Of a stretch of DNA of 64,000 bases, positions 12,961 through 23,301 are shown in pieces. The notes below the pieces were generated by a model that searched no databases, was not told the DNA's origin, and saw only the letters and a list, made by a program, of their open reading frames with translations. Both the position numbers and the translations under genes were made by a program. The stretch's first letter is position 1. The number at the start of each line of letters is the position of its first letter. Origin of the DNA: Telopea speciosissima (lineage: Eukaryota > Streptophyta > Magnoliopsida > Proteales > Proteaceae); the NCBI RefSeq assembly GCF_018873765.1, contig NC_057924.1, positions 17,417,542-17,481,541 on the forward strand, read 5' to 3'.

Positions 12961-13670
12961 TGATGAACCCAAGTTCACACCAACCAGCCAGAGAACGTCA
13001 CGTGGCAAGACATGACCCAGAAGAGAGGGCCAACACAGAGCCTAGGAAGCATAATCCACCCTTGGGGCGTGGACCTGGGCGCCAACCCCCCTTGGGGGCG
13101 CCAACCTCCCTTGGGACACGAACCCTTTCTCCAAGCACGCCATCCCCGAACATGGCAGACACCACCACCATCACCAGGGCACAGTTTGCGTCACCAAGGA
13201 CTCTAGGCCACCGCCTATCGAGCCACGTAGTCTGAACGGACTCATGCACAGGAAATCCCCTTTACCAGGTAGAGGAGGGCTATCCGCCAAGGACACCAAG
13301 TCCAACAGGACACTACGTCTCACAAGAAGGCAACCTCCTAAGACATCACGTCTCTAGGGAAGGCAACTCCCAAGTCTGTCACGACACTAGGTCTCTCACG
13401 GAAGACAACCTATCAGGGACTCTATCCACTACGGAGATCACTCCACATCTACTAGGACTCTCCACCCAACCACACACTACTATAAAAGGGAAGGTACTAT
13501 GTTCCTCCACCCATCTTGAGTTTTATACACTCATCTGTTTGCTCAGTGAGATCTGACTTTGGCATCGGAGAGTCCTAGGCCGAAACCACACCGGTTCTCC
13601 TTTGTCACTCTTGGTCCTTTTTGCAGGTGACGACACTCGTGGGACCACCAAACGATTTACTGACGCAACA
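12961..13670 (+). mobile_element. Probable solo LTR of a Ty3/gypsy element
   Basis: About 710 bp beginning tgatgaacccaag and ending gacgcaaca, the same terminal pattern as the LTRs at 39290-40087 and 58291-59003. A TATA box, tataaaaggg, lies at 13491-13500, and the U5-like portion carries 'ggcatcggagagtcctagg'. It is much GC-richer than its surroundings (blocks such as 'cttgggggcgcc' near 13090). No internal retrotransposon sequence flanks it, so it is probably a solo LTR. The flanks ttgcc and ctacc match at only three of five positions. The open frames here are not genes. Confidence 0.6.
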
Positions 13671-13903
13671 CTACCTCATTAATAGATTTGGTAGGAACCC
13701 CTGATCCAAAGCCAGCATGGTGCAAATTTCAGAATATAGAATCTCATTTTGGCGCAAGGCTTGGTCCCAAAGTTTTAGTAACCGGTATTGGGATCAATAT
13801 CGATCAAAGTCTTTACCGATATGCCATCAATTTGAATCGGCCTATATCGGTTTGGATTGGACAAATTTATTCTTTTTTTTTAAAAAAAATATAATTTATT
13901 TTT

Positions 13904-15872
13904 GGGAAAATATCATCCCCCTCCCCTCTAAGTTTGCCTAATATCAATCCAGTACCCAAGTTTTGAAAAATATCTACCCCCTCCCCTACTTTATAAAGAT
14001 TATATCAACCGTACCCTATGTGGCTAACGGTGTTAAACTAACAATTCAAAAGACGTTATTACCCCTTTAATTGGAGTTAAAAAAACTTATGAAGTGGGGC
14101 CCATCCCTTCTTTATTCTTCTTCTTCTCGCTCTCAACTGACCGGGACTCCCATTTTCTTCATTCCTGCACAACGCCAAAACCCATCCCTTTCCCTCTTTC
14201 CTTCCACAACTAGGGCTCTCAGTGGCGATGCTTGTATCCATTCCAGAGAAGCGGCAAGCAGCGTGGCACAAAGACCAAGCTTGTGCGTCTCCGGATAACC
14301 AACAACTTGCAGAAAAATGTTAGAAACAGAGAAACCCCTCTCTCCCTCTCTCCTTCTGCGTTAAAAAGCTCTACGGGATTCATTTTGAAACCCCTCTTTC
14401 CCATTGGGAAAGTTCATTATTCGGGCAGGAATGCAAGAGTGGGGATGAATCTCCATCATCAGCATATCTATGCACTGCAATCTTTTTAAGAGTTTTGGTT
14501 TCATTGCAACTCCATCCATGTACAATCAGTCCCTAACGATTCATTTCCTTTTGGGTAATCTGTGTGATCAACTCTTCTTTTGTTGTGGGAAAAAATTCTA
14601 AGGTTTAATCAAGGTTTCAAACCTTTCTTGGTTTTTAAATTTCACTGGGCTAATTGGTTAATGGGAAAGAGGTGTTTTAATTAATGATTCATGAACCAGA
14701 GTCCTTGGGAAAGAGGGCTTTTTATTCATGATTCATGGGAAAGAGGGATTTTAATTCATGAATCACGATTCACTTACCAGTTCCACACCAAAAGGAATTT
14801 TCGGTGAGGCTGCCTCATGATTCATGAACCAGAGTCCCTGCTTCACCCTATAAATAAAATAAAATCAAACACAGAACATTAAATGAAGAAAGTTGTTATT
14901 TTACTAACAGAAAAGTTTCAAAAAATCTAATTCCTTATACCCACAAAAAATCCTACTCTTAAATGATCGTGCCAACCCCTTTTCGATTTCATTGCCTTAT
15001 CTGCAACGGTCGGTCGTGGATTCTCTGGTATGTTTTTTCTCTCCCAATATACCTTCTTCATTTGTGGCTTCTCTGGTAGGTTTCCATTTTTCCTTTTCCT
15101 AACTTAGTTTGTGATCTGGGTTCCTCTTCTTCCTTCTATCTACCGTCCCAGCCTTTTTTAGATTGGCCTTTAATCGAACATTCCCTTCTATCTCACGATC
15201 CCTTCCATTCCATTCTAATAGGGGCAATTCCCCCTTTCTGTGTAATTTGGTTCTTTAACCAGATTGTGTTCTAGCCCTCCCCTTTAGTTTGCCATTTCTC
15301 ACTCTTATTGGGGGAGGAGCATTCGATTCCCTCGTTCCAGTTGGCGGTTCGGAAGCAATGGCTTGTGTGTTGATTAGGATATTGGATGAATTGGGTTCTT
15401 GTTGATGGATTTCATGGGTTTTGGTTGTAAGTAGATAGATAGTTCTCGTGGGTTAGGACAATTTTCTCTTGATGTCGACCGAGGACGAAGCAAAGGGTTT
15501 CCATAGTCGTGATGGGGGTATTGGTAATGAGACTTGGGTTAGATTTTCTTCTTCCAACTAAGGTGGAAATGATGGTTCTTCGGATGGAGAACCTCAGAAT
15601 GCAGATGGGGTTTGGAGAAGGGGGTAGTGGTCGTGACGGATGGGTGATGGGAGTCTCGATCGGTTGAGAGCGAGGAGCAGACGAAGAAGAAGGGTAATCT
15701 GGAGTTTTAAAAAAATTGGATATGCCACATCATCACTTAATGGGGTTTTTTAACTGTTAGGGTACGGTTGATATAATCTATATAAAGTAGGGGAGGGGGT
15801 AGATATTTTTCAAAACTTGGGTACTGGATTGATATTAGACAAACTTAGAGGGGAGGGGGATGATATTTTCCC
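13904..15872. mobile_element. Mutator-like element with long inverted termini
   Basis: The left end gggaaaatatcatcccc and the right end ggggatgatattttccc are exact inverted copies. The arms remain recognisable for roughly 130 bp (shared 'ctccagtaccc'-type, 'aaaatatctacccc' and 'gtaccct' blocks) and intermittently further, to a 'gagagcgag' motif about 220 bp in. The sequence TTTATTTTT lies directly left (13895-13903) and again at 15875-15883, a possible 9-bp duplication in AT-rich DNA. Long arms and a 9-bp duplication fit non-autonomous Mutator-like elements. The interior is relatively GC-rich, with no transposase and no recognised captured gene. It sits inside an older CATGGTTT-type repeat that resumes after 15900. 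Confidence 0.65.
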
Positions 15873-17655
15873 TTTTTATTTTTATATTTTTACCTTTACT
15901 CTATATAATCTCTGTCAATACCAATATGAATTAACTGATTCAACCAATCTGATACCGAATACAAATTTTCGACTATACTGATGAGGGTTAGGGTTGAGAC
16001 TTAGGAGTTCAACAATTATCCTTTCTTCTACTCTTCTTAATCTTTGATTTTCTCACATAAATATGTGATTCCATGTATCACATTGCATAAAATAATATAT
16101 ATAAACTAATAAAAAGTCTAGAAAAAAATTCACATTATCTTAACTTATAAAATTATAAAAATAAGAAAATAAAATTCAATAAGATAACTTAAAAGAATAG
16201 ACGGACACAGAGATATATTTTAGATATTTTACTACCATCAAATTGCTAAACGAATCGAATAATAATCGATCAAATAGAGAGATTATCATATTTGTATCCG
16301 ATTAATTTTAGACGGATTTGAATTTTCCTAAACAAATACACACGTGAATCAAATAAGGATTTTCGATTATCCGTTGATATCCTTAGCCAAATACAATCCA
16401 TTTACATCCCTAACAGGCTCTAATGGGAGGGAACGGTGGTGGCTACTGGCTGCACAGCGAGGCAGCCGCCATTTTTGAAAACCTTTCAAACTTGGATTGT
16501 ATGTATCGTTGGCTTTAACCTCTCATCTTTTATGCAGGTAATGGGAGTTCGGTGGCCGGTGGTGCCTTAAAGTAACCTCAAATTTTCATTTGCAGATCAA
16601 AGTATTCAAACCTTTTGGCTGTATTTGATTTAGATTCTAACGTTTAGTCTATTCTAGTCAAAGCATTGTTCAGCGGGTCCCACACCAGTCTCTTTCCCGC
16701 GAATATGAAACTCATTAGAAAGTTCAAAGATTCCATACTTCAGAAGAATTGTTGACTTGTTTCTCATAAAGAGTTGGACTGATGGAGTGTGTCTTTCAAC
16801 TTTCAATTTTCAATTTTCAATTTTCTTCCTTTCTTTCTTTTTTTCTTTCTAGAAATAATTAATGGGCTTTTATATATACTTTTTCTCTGGATTTACTTGC
16901 AAAAGAATTATTGGCTTGTTTCTTAAGAGCTGAACTGATGGAATAGTATTTCAATTGCTTTCTTTCTAGAAGCAACGGCATTAATGGCCAACCCTGTTAA
17001 ATACAGCGGTTTTAATGGCTGTTTGGTTCGGATTTGGACCCTCTCCAGCTTGGGAGGGAGCAGCTAGGTGCTGGGATCTCCTCCGATTGACATCTAGAAC
17101 TTAAAGAGATCCAACGGCTACAATAAAAAGGATGTTGTAGAACCGGAGTCCATTGTGTCATGTGTGAGACGGAAAGTAGGGACAGACGTTGGAGAAGTTA
17201 TGAGAGAGGTGAGAATAAGTGATTTCCATAACTAATCTTTGTATTGTAATATTCATAGGGTTTCATCGAATAGAAGATAGACTTTTGAATCTTAAAATAT
17301 CTCTAAGAGAAAAGTTAGGTTTTCTCAGTCTCGAGGATTTGGTATTCGTATTGATATTAGTGGAAACTGATATCGATTTTTGATCGATCCCTTATCAGTG
17401 GATTGGTACTACAACAAAGGTAAAAGTTTTATAAAAAAAAAAATCCGATATTTCTTTTTAAAGAAAATAGGGGTAAACTTGTCCAATTCAAACGAATACA
17501 GATCGATCCAAATCGGTATTAGACAAAACTGATACCAATATCAATACCAATTACTAAAATCCTGGTACCGATACCACAAACCATGCACACCATGGTACTA
17601 CTATTCCTATTTCACTACTAGTTTCTTGCAAGTTGAGAGTTGCACCACCTGCAAC
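15873..17655. other. Gene-free stretch
   Basis: No supported gene. It includes the continuation of the repeat interrupted by the Mutator-like element (about 15884-15985), a degraded 'atccgattaatttta' repeat ending in ccatttacatccct near 16390-16415, TTTC-rich low complexity near 16800-16850, and a CATGGTTT-family remnant at about 17335-17585 ending in acaaaccatg. Confidence 0.5.
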
Positions 17656-18099
17656 TAGGGGTATCAATCGGTTGGTTCGGGTTGATTTCAATTCGGGTTG
17701 AGTCGGTTTTAGTGTAGGAACGGTGAATCCAAAACCAAACAAATAAGCAAAGTTCGGTTTGATTTCTTGTATTGGGTTATTATCTGGGTCAGCTTTAGTT
17801 TTGGTCCAGTTTAGGTTCGGTTTAACATGCACATGTATACCAACAGTATGAAAAATCTAAAATTTTTAAATGGGTTTTGGGTTGTTATCGGTCTCTTATC
17901 AGGGTAGATTGGTTTGATTTTGATTTCAGTCTGGGTTTTTTAACTGATTTCGATTTGATTTTGGATTCTTTCGGTGTCTGGTGTGATTCGATTTAGTTTC
18001 TAGGTCGCAACACCTCAATCCAAAACCTGTCCAACAAAACATCAGTGTGGTTCGATCCCGACCGATTTACCTGGTTCGGACTCACTTTTGACACCCCTA
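17656..18099. repeat. hAT-like MITE (TAGGGGTATCAA termini)
   Basis: A 444-bp element starting taggggtatcaatcgg and ending cttttgacacccct plus a. The interior is rich in 'ggttcgg' and 'gatttcg' motifs. The 9-mer ACCTGCAAC occurs directly upstream (17647-17655) and again at 18107-18115, but eight bases separate the second copy from the terminus, so it is either an imperfect target duplication or a rearranged right end. The 92-residue minus-strand frame inside it is not a gene. Confidence 0.6.
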
Positions 18100-18734
18100 C
18101 GGCCCTACCTGCAACCCATAAGTACCGAATACCACTTGGTCTGCAACCTCATTGCAATGTCATGGAGGAAAGAATTTTGGGGTTGACATTGTAGTCAGTA
18201 ATGATGGCACAGCAGTAATTTTTTGGGTAATATCACACTGTCTGTGGCCAGAGTGAAGCCAGAGAGAGCAGTGTCATGGCTGGCCACAGAGAGTGTGATT
18301 GTGTCTTGAAGTGACATGAAAGGGACGGAGGGACCTATTGGGCAAATGAGTATTGGGACTTGGGAGTTGCCCCTTAAGGTGTCAAACTGTCAATTACATT
18401 TACAGGGGCTTGAAGCTCATAGAAGGAAGTAGAGAACGAATTGTGCTTTGGTTACCCAAGAGAAGGTAAACCACATGTGGGGCACACAATTTTACAGTAG
18501 GGTATGAAAAATAATTGAAAAAAGGGCAAGGGATCAATTTGAAGTTGAAAGAAGTTTGATGTTCTAATGAGAATTTTTAGCTGCTATTGTAAGTGCAGCG
18601 TTGTTGTGCATATCGTGTAGTACAACAACGGCCATGTGTGCATAACGGGTCCCATTATGCACATATGGTCGTTGTTGCACCGCATGATGCACACAGTAGC
18701 GCTGTTATAACTACAAAAGATAAAGGTCCCTCTA
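18100..18734. other. Gene-free stretch with a palindromic segment
   Basis: No supported gene. Positions about 18591-18712 form an inverted repeat with 'acaacaacggccatgtg' on one side and 'catatggtcgttgttgc' on the other. The motif 'gcatgatgcacac' inside it is shared with the MITE at 20412-20582. Confidence 0.5.
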
Positions 18735-18989
18735 ATGAGATGCTACCTAGACTTCTTTCAACTTCATCCCTTTCTTCTTGGCCCCTTGAAGTTCTAGATT
18801 ATTTTTTGAAGATAACGGATAGAACTCCTAAAATCTCCTTTAAGCAGCTTACTAATTCTTCTCTTGTTAACTGGTTTAGATGTTTTATAGCAACTGTTCC
18901 CCATACCCCTTATTGCATAAACTATTGTACAAATGTTCTTAATTGCTAATCTTATAAATATTTTATTTTCATAAAAAAAATAAAAAATT
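18735..18989 (+). mobile_element. 5'-truncated LINE, 3' end only
   Basis: The + frame (part of an open frame at 18593-18949) contains 'WPLEVLDYFLKITDRTPK' and 'SSLVNWFRCFI', which parallel the end of the LINE at 50291-51807 ('WLFEVLNHFLQILDHAKD' and 'PTLRNWLKSFV'). A terminal A-rich tail lies at about 18974-18988. This is the usual form of a 5'-truncated LINE insertion. The N-terminal part of the open frame comes from the adjacent palindromic repeat and is unrelated. Confidence 0.55.
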
Positions 18990-19118
18990 AGGGGGTGGAA
19001 TTTTCGCTTTTCATTTGGGTGTGGGTGGTTATTTTGCCTCTGTGTCTGGTTGTGGGCAATACATTTCTTTATAGAGAACTTTTCTTCTTAAAAATTCATG
19101 AGAGGTAAACCGCACATG

Positions 19119-19236
19119 GGAATTGAGCTCCTCTCCAGGGAACCCAGTGCCAGGGGACACCCAACCGTTAAATTGTGCCGCACACACCCCTTGGATGCCC
19201 CCTAGGCGGTAGGTTCCTTGTAGACGAGCCGGATCC
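19119..19236. repeat. MITE with GAGCTCCTCTCCAGGGA arms
   Basis: Left arm ggaattgagctcctctcc pairs with right arm gtagacgagccggatcc over about 30 bp with mismatches. The same arms occur in the element at 44302-44474. No target duplication could be assigned. Confidence 0.5.
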
Positions 19237-19364
19237 CACACAAGGGCGATGTGACAATCTTTTTCTTTTATCCATTATGTAAAATTGTCTCAGCAAGTGC
19301 CCCTCTACGTCTTTTTATGAATGTAAACCCAAAAGCAGTCCCTTTTTCTTTAGGTTATGATTAG

Positions 19365-19736
19365 ATGTCAAGAAAAAAAAATGGATCACCTATTCATTGT
19401 CTTATGAGTCATGAATTTTCTAGCTTTGTTGAATATTGGAAGATATGTCTAGCATTGATCAGGAAGGAGTTTGCAAAATGGACAAAGAGTGAAATAGATA
19501 TATTTGTAATGTTAATGGTAGATGAGGTTAAGAAAGGCAACAAGACAACCACTATCTTTAATAAAACAAGAGGGAATACAATTAAAACCTTGGTTGAGGC
19601 CAAAACTGATCGTACCATTAAGATGCTACAACTCTGTAACAAAATGAACAAACTCAAAACTTATTGTAGCAGCTTTAAGAAACTATTAGAGACATCGGGT
19701 GTTAGTTGGAATGTTGTGATAATGACATTTTCATAA
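19365..19736 (+). pseudogene. Myb/SANT-like domain fragment (Harbinger-type)
   Basis: A 123-residue open frame whose residues about 37-118 resemble the Myb/SANT-like DNA-binding domain found in PIF/Harbinger transposon proteins and related plant proteins. The signature pieces are 'AKWTKSEIDIFVMLMVDEV', 'KKGNKTTTIFNK' and a terminal 'LLETSGVSWN', in the family's order (WT..., GN...FNK, ..L.GFSWD). The central helix region is eroded, the second tryptophan region is missing, and no nuclease ORF or inverted repeats are nearby. It reads as a decayed fragment, not a working gene. A decayed host protein of the same family is the alternative. Confidence 0.5.
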
Positions 19737-20411
19737 TTTTCTGAGTTTTGTGAGATGATAATGGCATTCTCATAGTTAATTTGATTATAATGGAAGAAGT
19801 GATAATGACATTTTCGGAATTAATTGAGTTATGTGTGATGATAATGGTATTTTCATAATTATTGATTATAATGGTAAGACAAATTTTTGTGAGTTCCTCT
19901 AAAATGATGTTTCTACAAACACCAATCTACTCTCATAAATCACATTCAAGAAACATAATCAGGATATCACCAAAAAAAAAAAAGAAGAAACATAATCAGG
20001 AAAAATCAATTCCACCTAGAATGCAATGTTTCTACAAACACCAATCTACTCTCATAAATCACATTCAAGAAACATAATCAGGAAAAATCAATTCCACCTA
20101 GAATGCGCAACCTTATTCACCTCCTTGAAGAGCACTTGTCTCCCACGAGCGTTGTTGAAAGACATTTCTTACAAGTTACAACCCTCTTTAAATTCTCTTT
20201 GGTCTCTAAAAGGTCCAGTTCTGACAAGAGACAATTTGAAGAACATGTTGCCTGCCGTTGCAACACCCCCGACCCTACCTCATGCCCCTCCCCCTCCCAT
20301 TGCAATACCCCCGACCACACCCTGTACACCCCCATCCATGCTTTCCTTCCCCCACCCTTGCATCTCTCTCTCTCTCCTCCTTGCTTTCCCTTCCCATCCT
20401 TCTTCTCATTC
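19737..20411. other. AT-rich stretch with short direct repeats
   Basis: Positions 19720-19870 repeat 'gataatggcattttcat'-type motifs at irregular intervals. Then follow a 119-bp direct duplication (listed separately) and a C-rich, CT-rich block at about 20260-20405. Open frames here (for example 20026-20511 and its shadows) cross repeat boundaries and contain no domain. Confidence 0.5.
19907..20106. repeat. Two-copy direct repeat, 119-bp period
   Basis: The segment starting atgtttctacaaacacc at 19907 recurs at 20026 and is almost identical for about 70 bp. The first copy carries an extra A-rich insertion (around 19965-19985) followed by a second 'cataatcagga'. The near identity implies a recent duplication. 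Confidence 0.8.
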
Positions 20412-20582
20412 GAATCGTTATCCTCTCCTATTACAACATGGTGTTGTAATGCATCGTATAATGTATTGTGCGGCGCTACAGAGGCTATGTGGCACAACGG
20501 GCACCACATGATGCACATGGCCTCTGCAGTTGCCGCATGATGCGTTACAACACCGTGCGGTAATAGGAGAGGATAAAAATTC
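20412..20582. repeat. MITE with TTATCCTCTCCTATTAC arms
   Basis: Left arm gaatcgttatcctctcc and right arm ggagaggataaaaattc are inverted copies; the arms continue through 'ctattac' and 'ggtgttgtaa' to about 45 bp. Related arms occur at 46215-46380 and 55397-55574. No coding capacity. Confidence 0.7.
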
Positions 20583-21613
20583 TCCCTTATTCTGCCCCTC
20601 CTCCTCTAGCTAGCTTAGTACCCTCTCCTTTCTTTTTTTTATCGCAAAATGATGACATGTGTCCATCACGTTAATAAATACATTTTTTAATTGGAATTGG
20701 TTGGATCAGCCAATCTGGATCAAATTGTATCCCTTTCATCGAAATAATAATAATAATAATAATTTATAATTTTACTTTTTTTCCCCTATTAATATGATAT
20801 TTTTTTTTTTTCCAATCAGTATAAATATTATAATTTCATATATATACTTGAAAAGCATGCAAGATAATAATAACCATTGAAAATGACACAATGATAATTT
20901 ACTTTTTAAATTATATTGAAAGTATCTTTTATCCTAACTTAAATAAATTTTAGGAATAGGATAAAGGGCAATCAAAAAACATTACATATTTCACCTATAA
21001 AGGTTTCATTTAGACAATCACTTATACAATCACTTATTTAAACACCCCCCTCAATGTGGTGGTTTCTGTTGTCTTTGTAGTTATAAATTGGAACATTTTA
21101 TCATTCAACTAATATGCAGTTTGCCTACCACAAAGATAAATGGAATAGTTGTTATTTGGCTTGAGTTTGGTAGGATTTACTAATAAATCAGAAGGAACTA
21201 CAACATCGTAAGAGTATAAAGGAGTAAAGAAACGTTTAAAATCATGGGACCAAATTTCCCTCCACCCACGGTGAATGAGATCCCTTTCACTGGGGGGAGG
21301 GTTGGGTGAGGGCAGGAATGAGTATCAGAAAGGTATTTTGGAATATACTAAAACCCTAAGAGTGATTTGTAAACCCTAGGATCATGGGTGAACCGTCCTC
21401 TATGGATGGAAGAAACTTTGTCCTAAAAAAATTAGTTAAGGTAGAAATTTGTTGCTAAAGTGCCAACAAAAGGTTGAAAATTTTGGGGAAAAGTTTTGCT
21501 ACTAAAATGTTTCTGCTACAAAGAATAATTCACTTCTCCTTTGGTTTCATAAATACCTTCTTAAGTTTTTGTATTTTCTAAAATATCCTTTAAGATTCCA
21601 TTCAAAATTTATA
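20583..21613. other. Gene-free AT-rich stretch
   Basis: Nothing recognisable beyond short AAT repeats near 20746-20763 and T-runs. Confidence 0.55.
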
Positions 21614-23292
21614 GGGATAAATACGCATACCCCCTAAGTGGACCAAAAAGGACAGATGCACCCCTAATTGTCTGACAATGCAACCTGGACCCCTCAAAAT
21701 TCCAGTATACATCCCTAATTCACAAAATAAGGCCATTTTGGTCCATTCCGTCCATTGCAAACGGAAACTACTAACTGGACGACAGTGAAAGGACAATTAT
21801 ACCCTTTAATAAAAACAAGAAAATGAATTTGTAAAATACCAAAAATACCCAAAATACCCTTCCTTATTTCCCTTTCATCTTTTCATCTTTTCTGTCTCAC
21901 TTTCCCTTTCACGATCGAGAGACACTGTAACCTAACTGGAGCTTAGCCAGTGGCGTTCCCCCCGTCTCTTTCATCATCTCTCTTCACCCTTCAAGGACAT
22001 TCCCATATTCCTAAACCGTACTTGGAGGTTTGGAGTTCGATCTTTGTAACGATCAAGTTGGTGGAGGTTTGAACATCGCCGGCTCTGCTACTCGCCGGAG
22101 ACAAAGAACAGAGACATTCCCATATGGGATATGGGATGTCCAATAAAATAGCGTACAAATTTTTGCGGTAGGGTTTAGGGATATGGGATGTCCCTATACC
22201 GATAAAATAGCGTACAAATTTGTAGCGGCTGAGACAAGTTGGAGTCTAAAGCCAAATTGACATTGCAAACAGCTTCGACAACCCACACGATATCTCCATG
22301 TCATATCCAGATATCCTTTCTCTCTCATCACGTCCTTATAAAACTACAATTCCTTAATTTATCTGGATAATGCTGCGAAAGGAAAACAGAAACATGTTTT
22401 AGGTTTCATATTCTTCATCACAGAGCCACTTATACCCTTTTTTTTTTTCCTGAAATCTTTCTTAAAATGTCAATTCTAATCTCGCAATAGACTGGTCGTC
22501 AAAAATCCATTTCCAGAGTTGCTTAAAAAGTCTTGATTTTATTTGGATAGATTTGTCTTGGGCAATTTTCATTAGAATTCAACTATAATCTTCACTATAA
22601 TCTGAAGCTGACACGTTCGTCTCTTAATTCTTCTCTCTGGAGTAGAAGATGAAGACTTGGTGAGTTTCTTCGATTTGTTTATCTGATTCGACGATGTTGC
22701 ATGTTTGCTCAGCCACCCCGATTTGTTCACGGTGATGCTACTTGACATTCGTCTATTAATTCTTCTCTCCGAATGGGGGGGCACCACTGAACTGCGGTAG
22801 GGTTTAGGGATATGGGATGTCCCTGTTCTTCGTCTCCATCGAGTAGCAGCACCGTGGAACTCGAAACCCCTAAGGAAGGAACATCGATTGAACACTTACA
22901 GTCGAGTGAAGAGAGAAGATGAAAGAGAGGGGGTGCGCCACTGGCTAAGCTCCAGTTAGGTTACAACGTCTCTCGATCGTGAAAGGGAAAGTGAGAGAGA
23001 AAAGATGAACAGATGAAAGGGAAATAAGGGAGGGTATTTTGGGTATTTTAAGTATTTTACAAATTCGTTTTTCTTGTTTCATTTTCTTGTTTTTATGAAA
23101 GGGTATAATTGTCCTTTCACAATCATCCAGTTAGTAGTTTCCGTTTACATTTAATGGAATGGACCAAAATGGCCTTAGTTTGTGAATTAGGGATGTATAC
23201 TAGAATTTTGAGGGGTCCAGGTGGCATTGTCAGACAATTAGGGGTGCATCTGTCCTTTTTGGTCCACTTAGGGGGGTATGAGTATTTATCCC
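21614..23292. mobile_element. Non-autonomous Mutator-like element, 9-bp TSD
   Basis: A 1,679-bp element flanked by a perfect 9-bp direct repeat AAATTTATA (21605-21613 and 23293-23301). The outer ends gggataaatacgcat and the inverted gagtatttatccc begin arms that stay similar for around 350-400 bp, including 'tgtctgacaatg', 'ttagtagtttccgtt' and 'ctggagcttagccagtgg' with their complements. A further inner inverted pair repeats 'gtagggtttagggatatgg'. Very long arms and a 9-bp duplication are typical of Mutator-like elements. No transposase is present; the 107-residue minus frame at 22572-22895 has no known domain. Confidence 0.85.
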
Positions 23293-23301
23293 AAATTTAT
23301 A

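Noticed and set aside
12864-13249. Open frames on both strands, up to 123 residues
   Set aside because: They lie in the GC-rich part of a probable solo LTR, where stop codons are rare.
20026-20540. Long open frames (161 and 145 residues) with Pro/Ser-rich ends
   Set aside because: They cross a 119-bp duplication, a C/T-rich simple-sequence block and a MITE. Frames on both strands are equally open and none has a recognisable domain.
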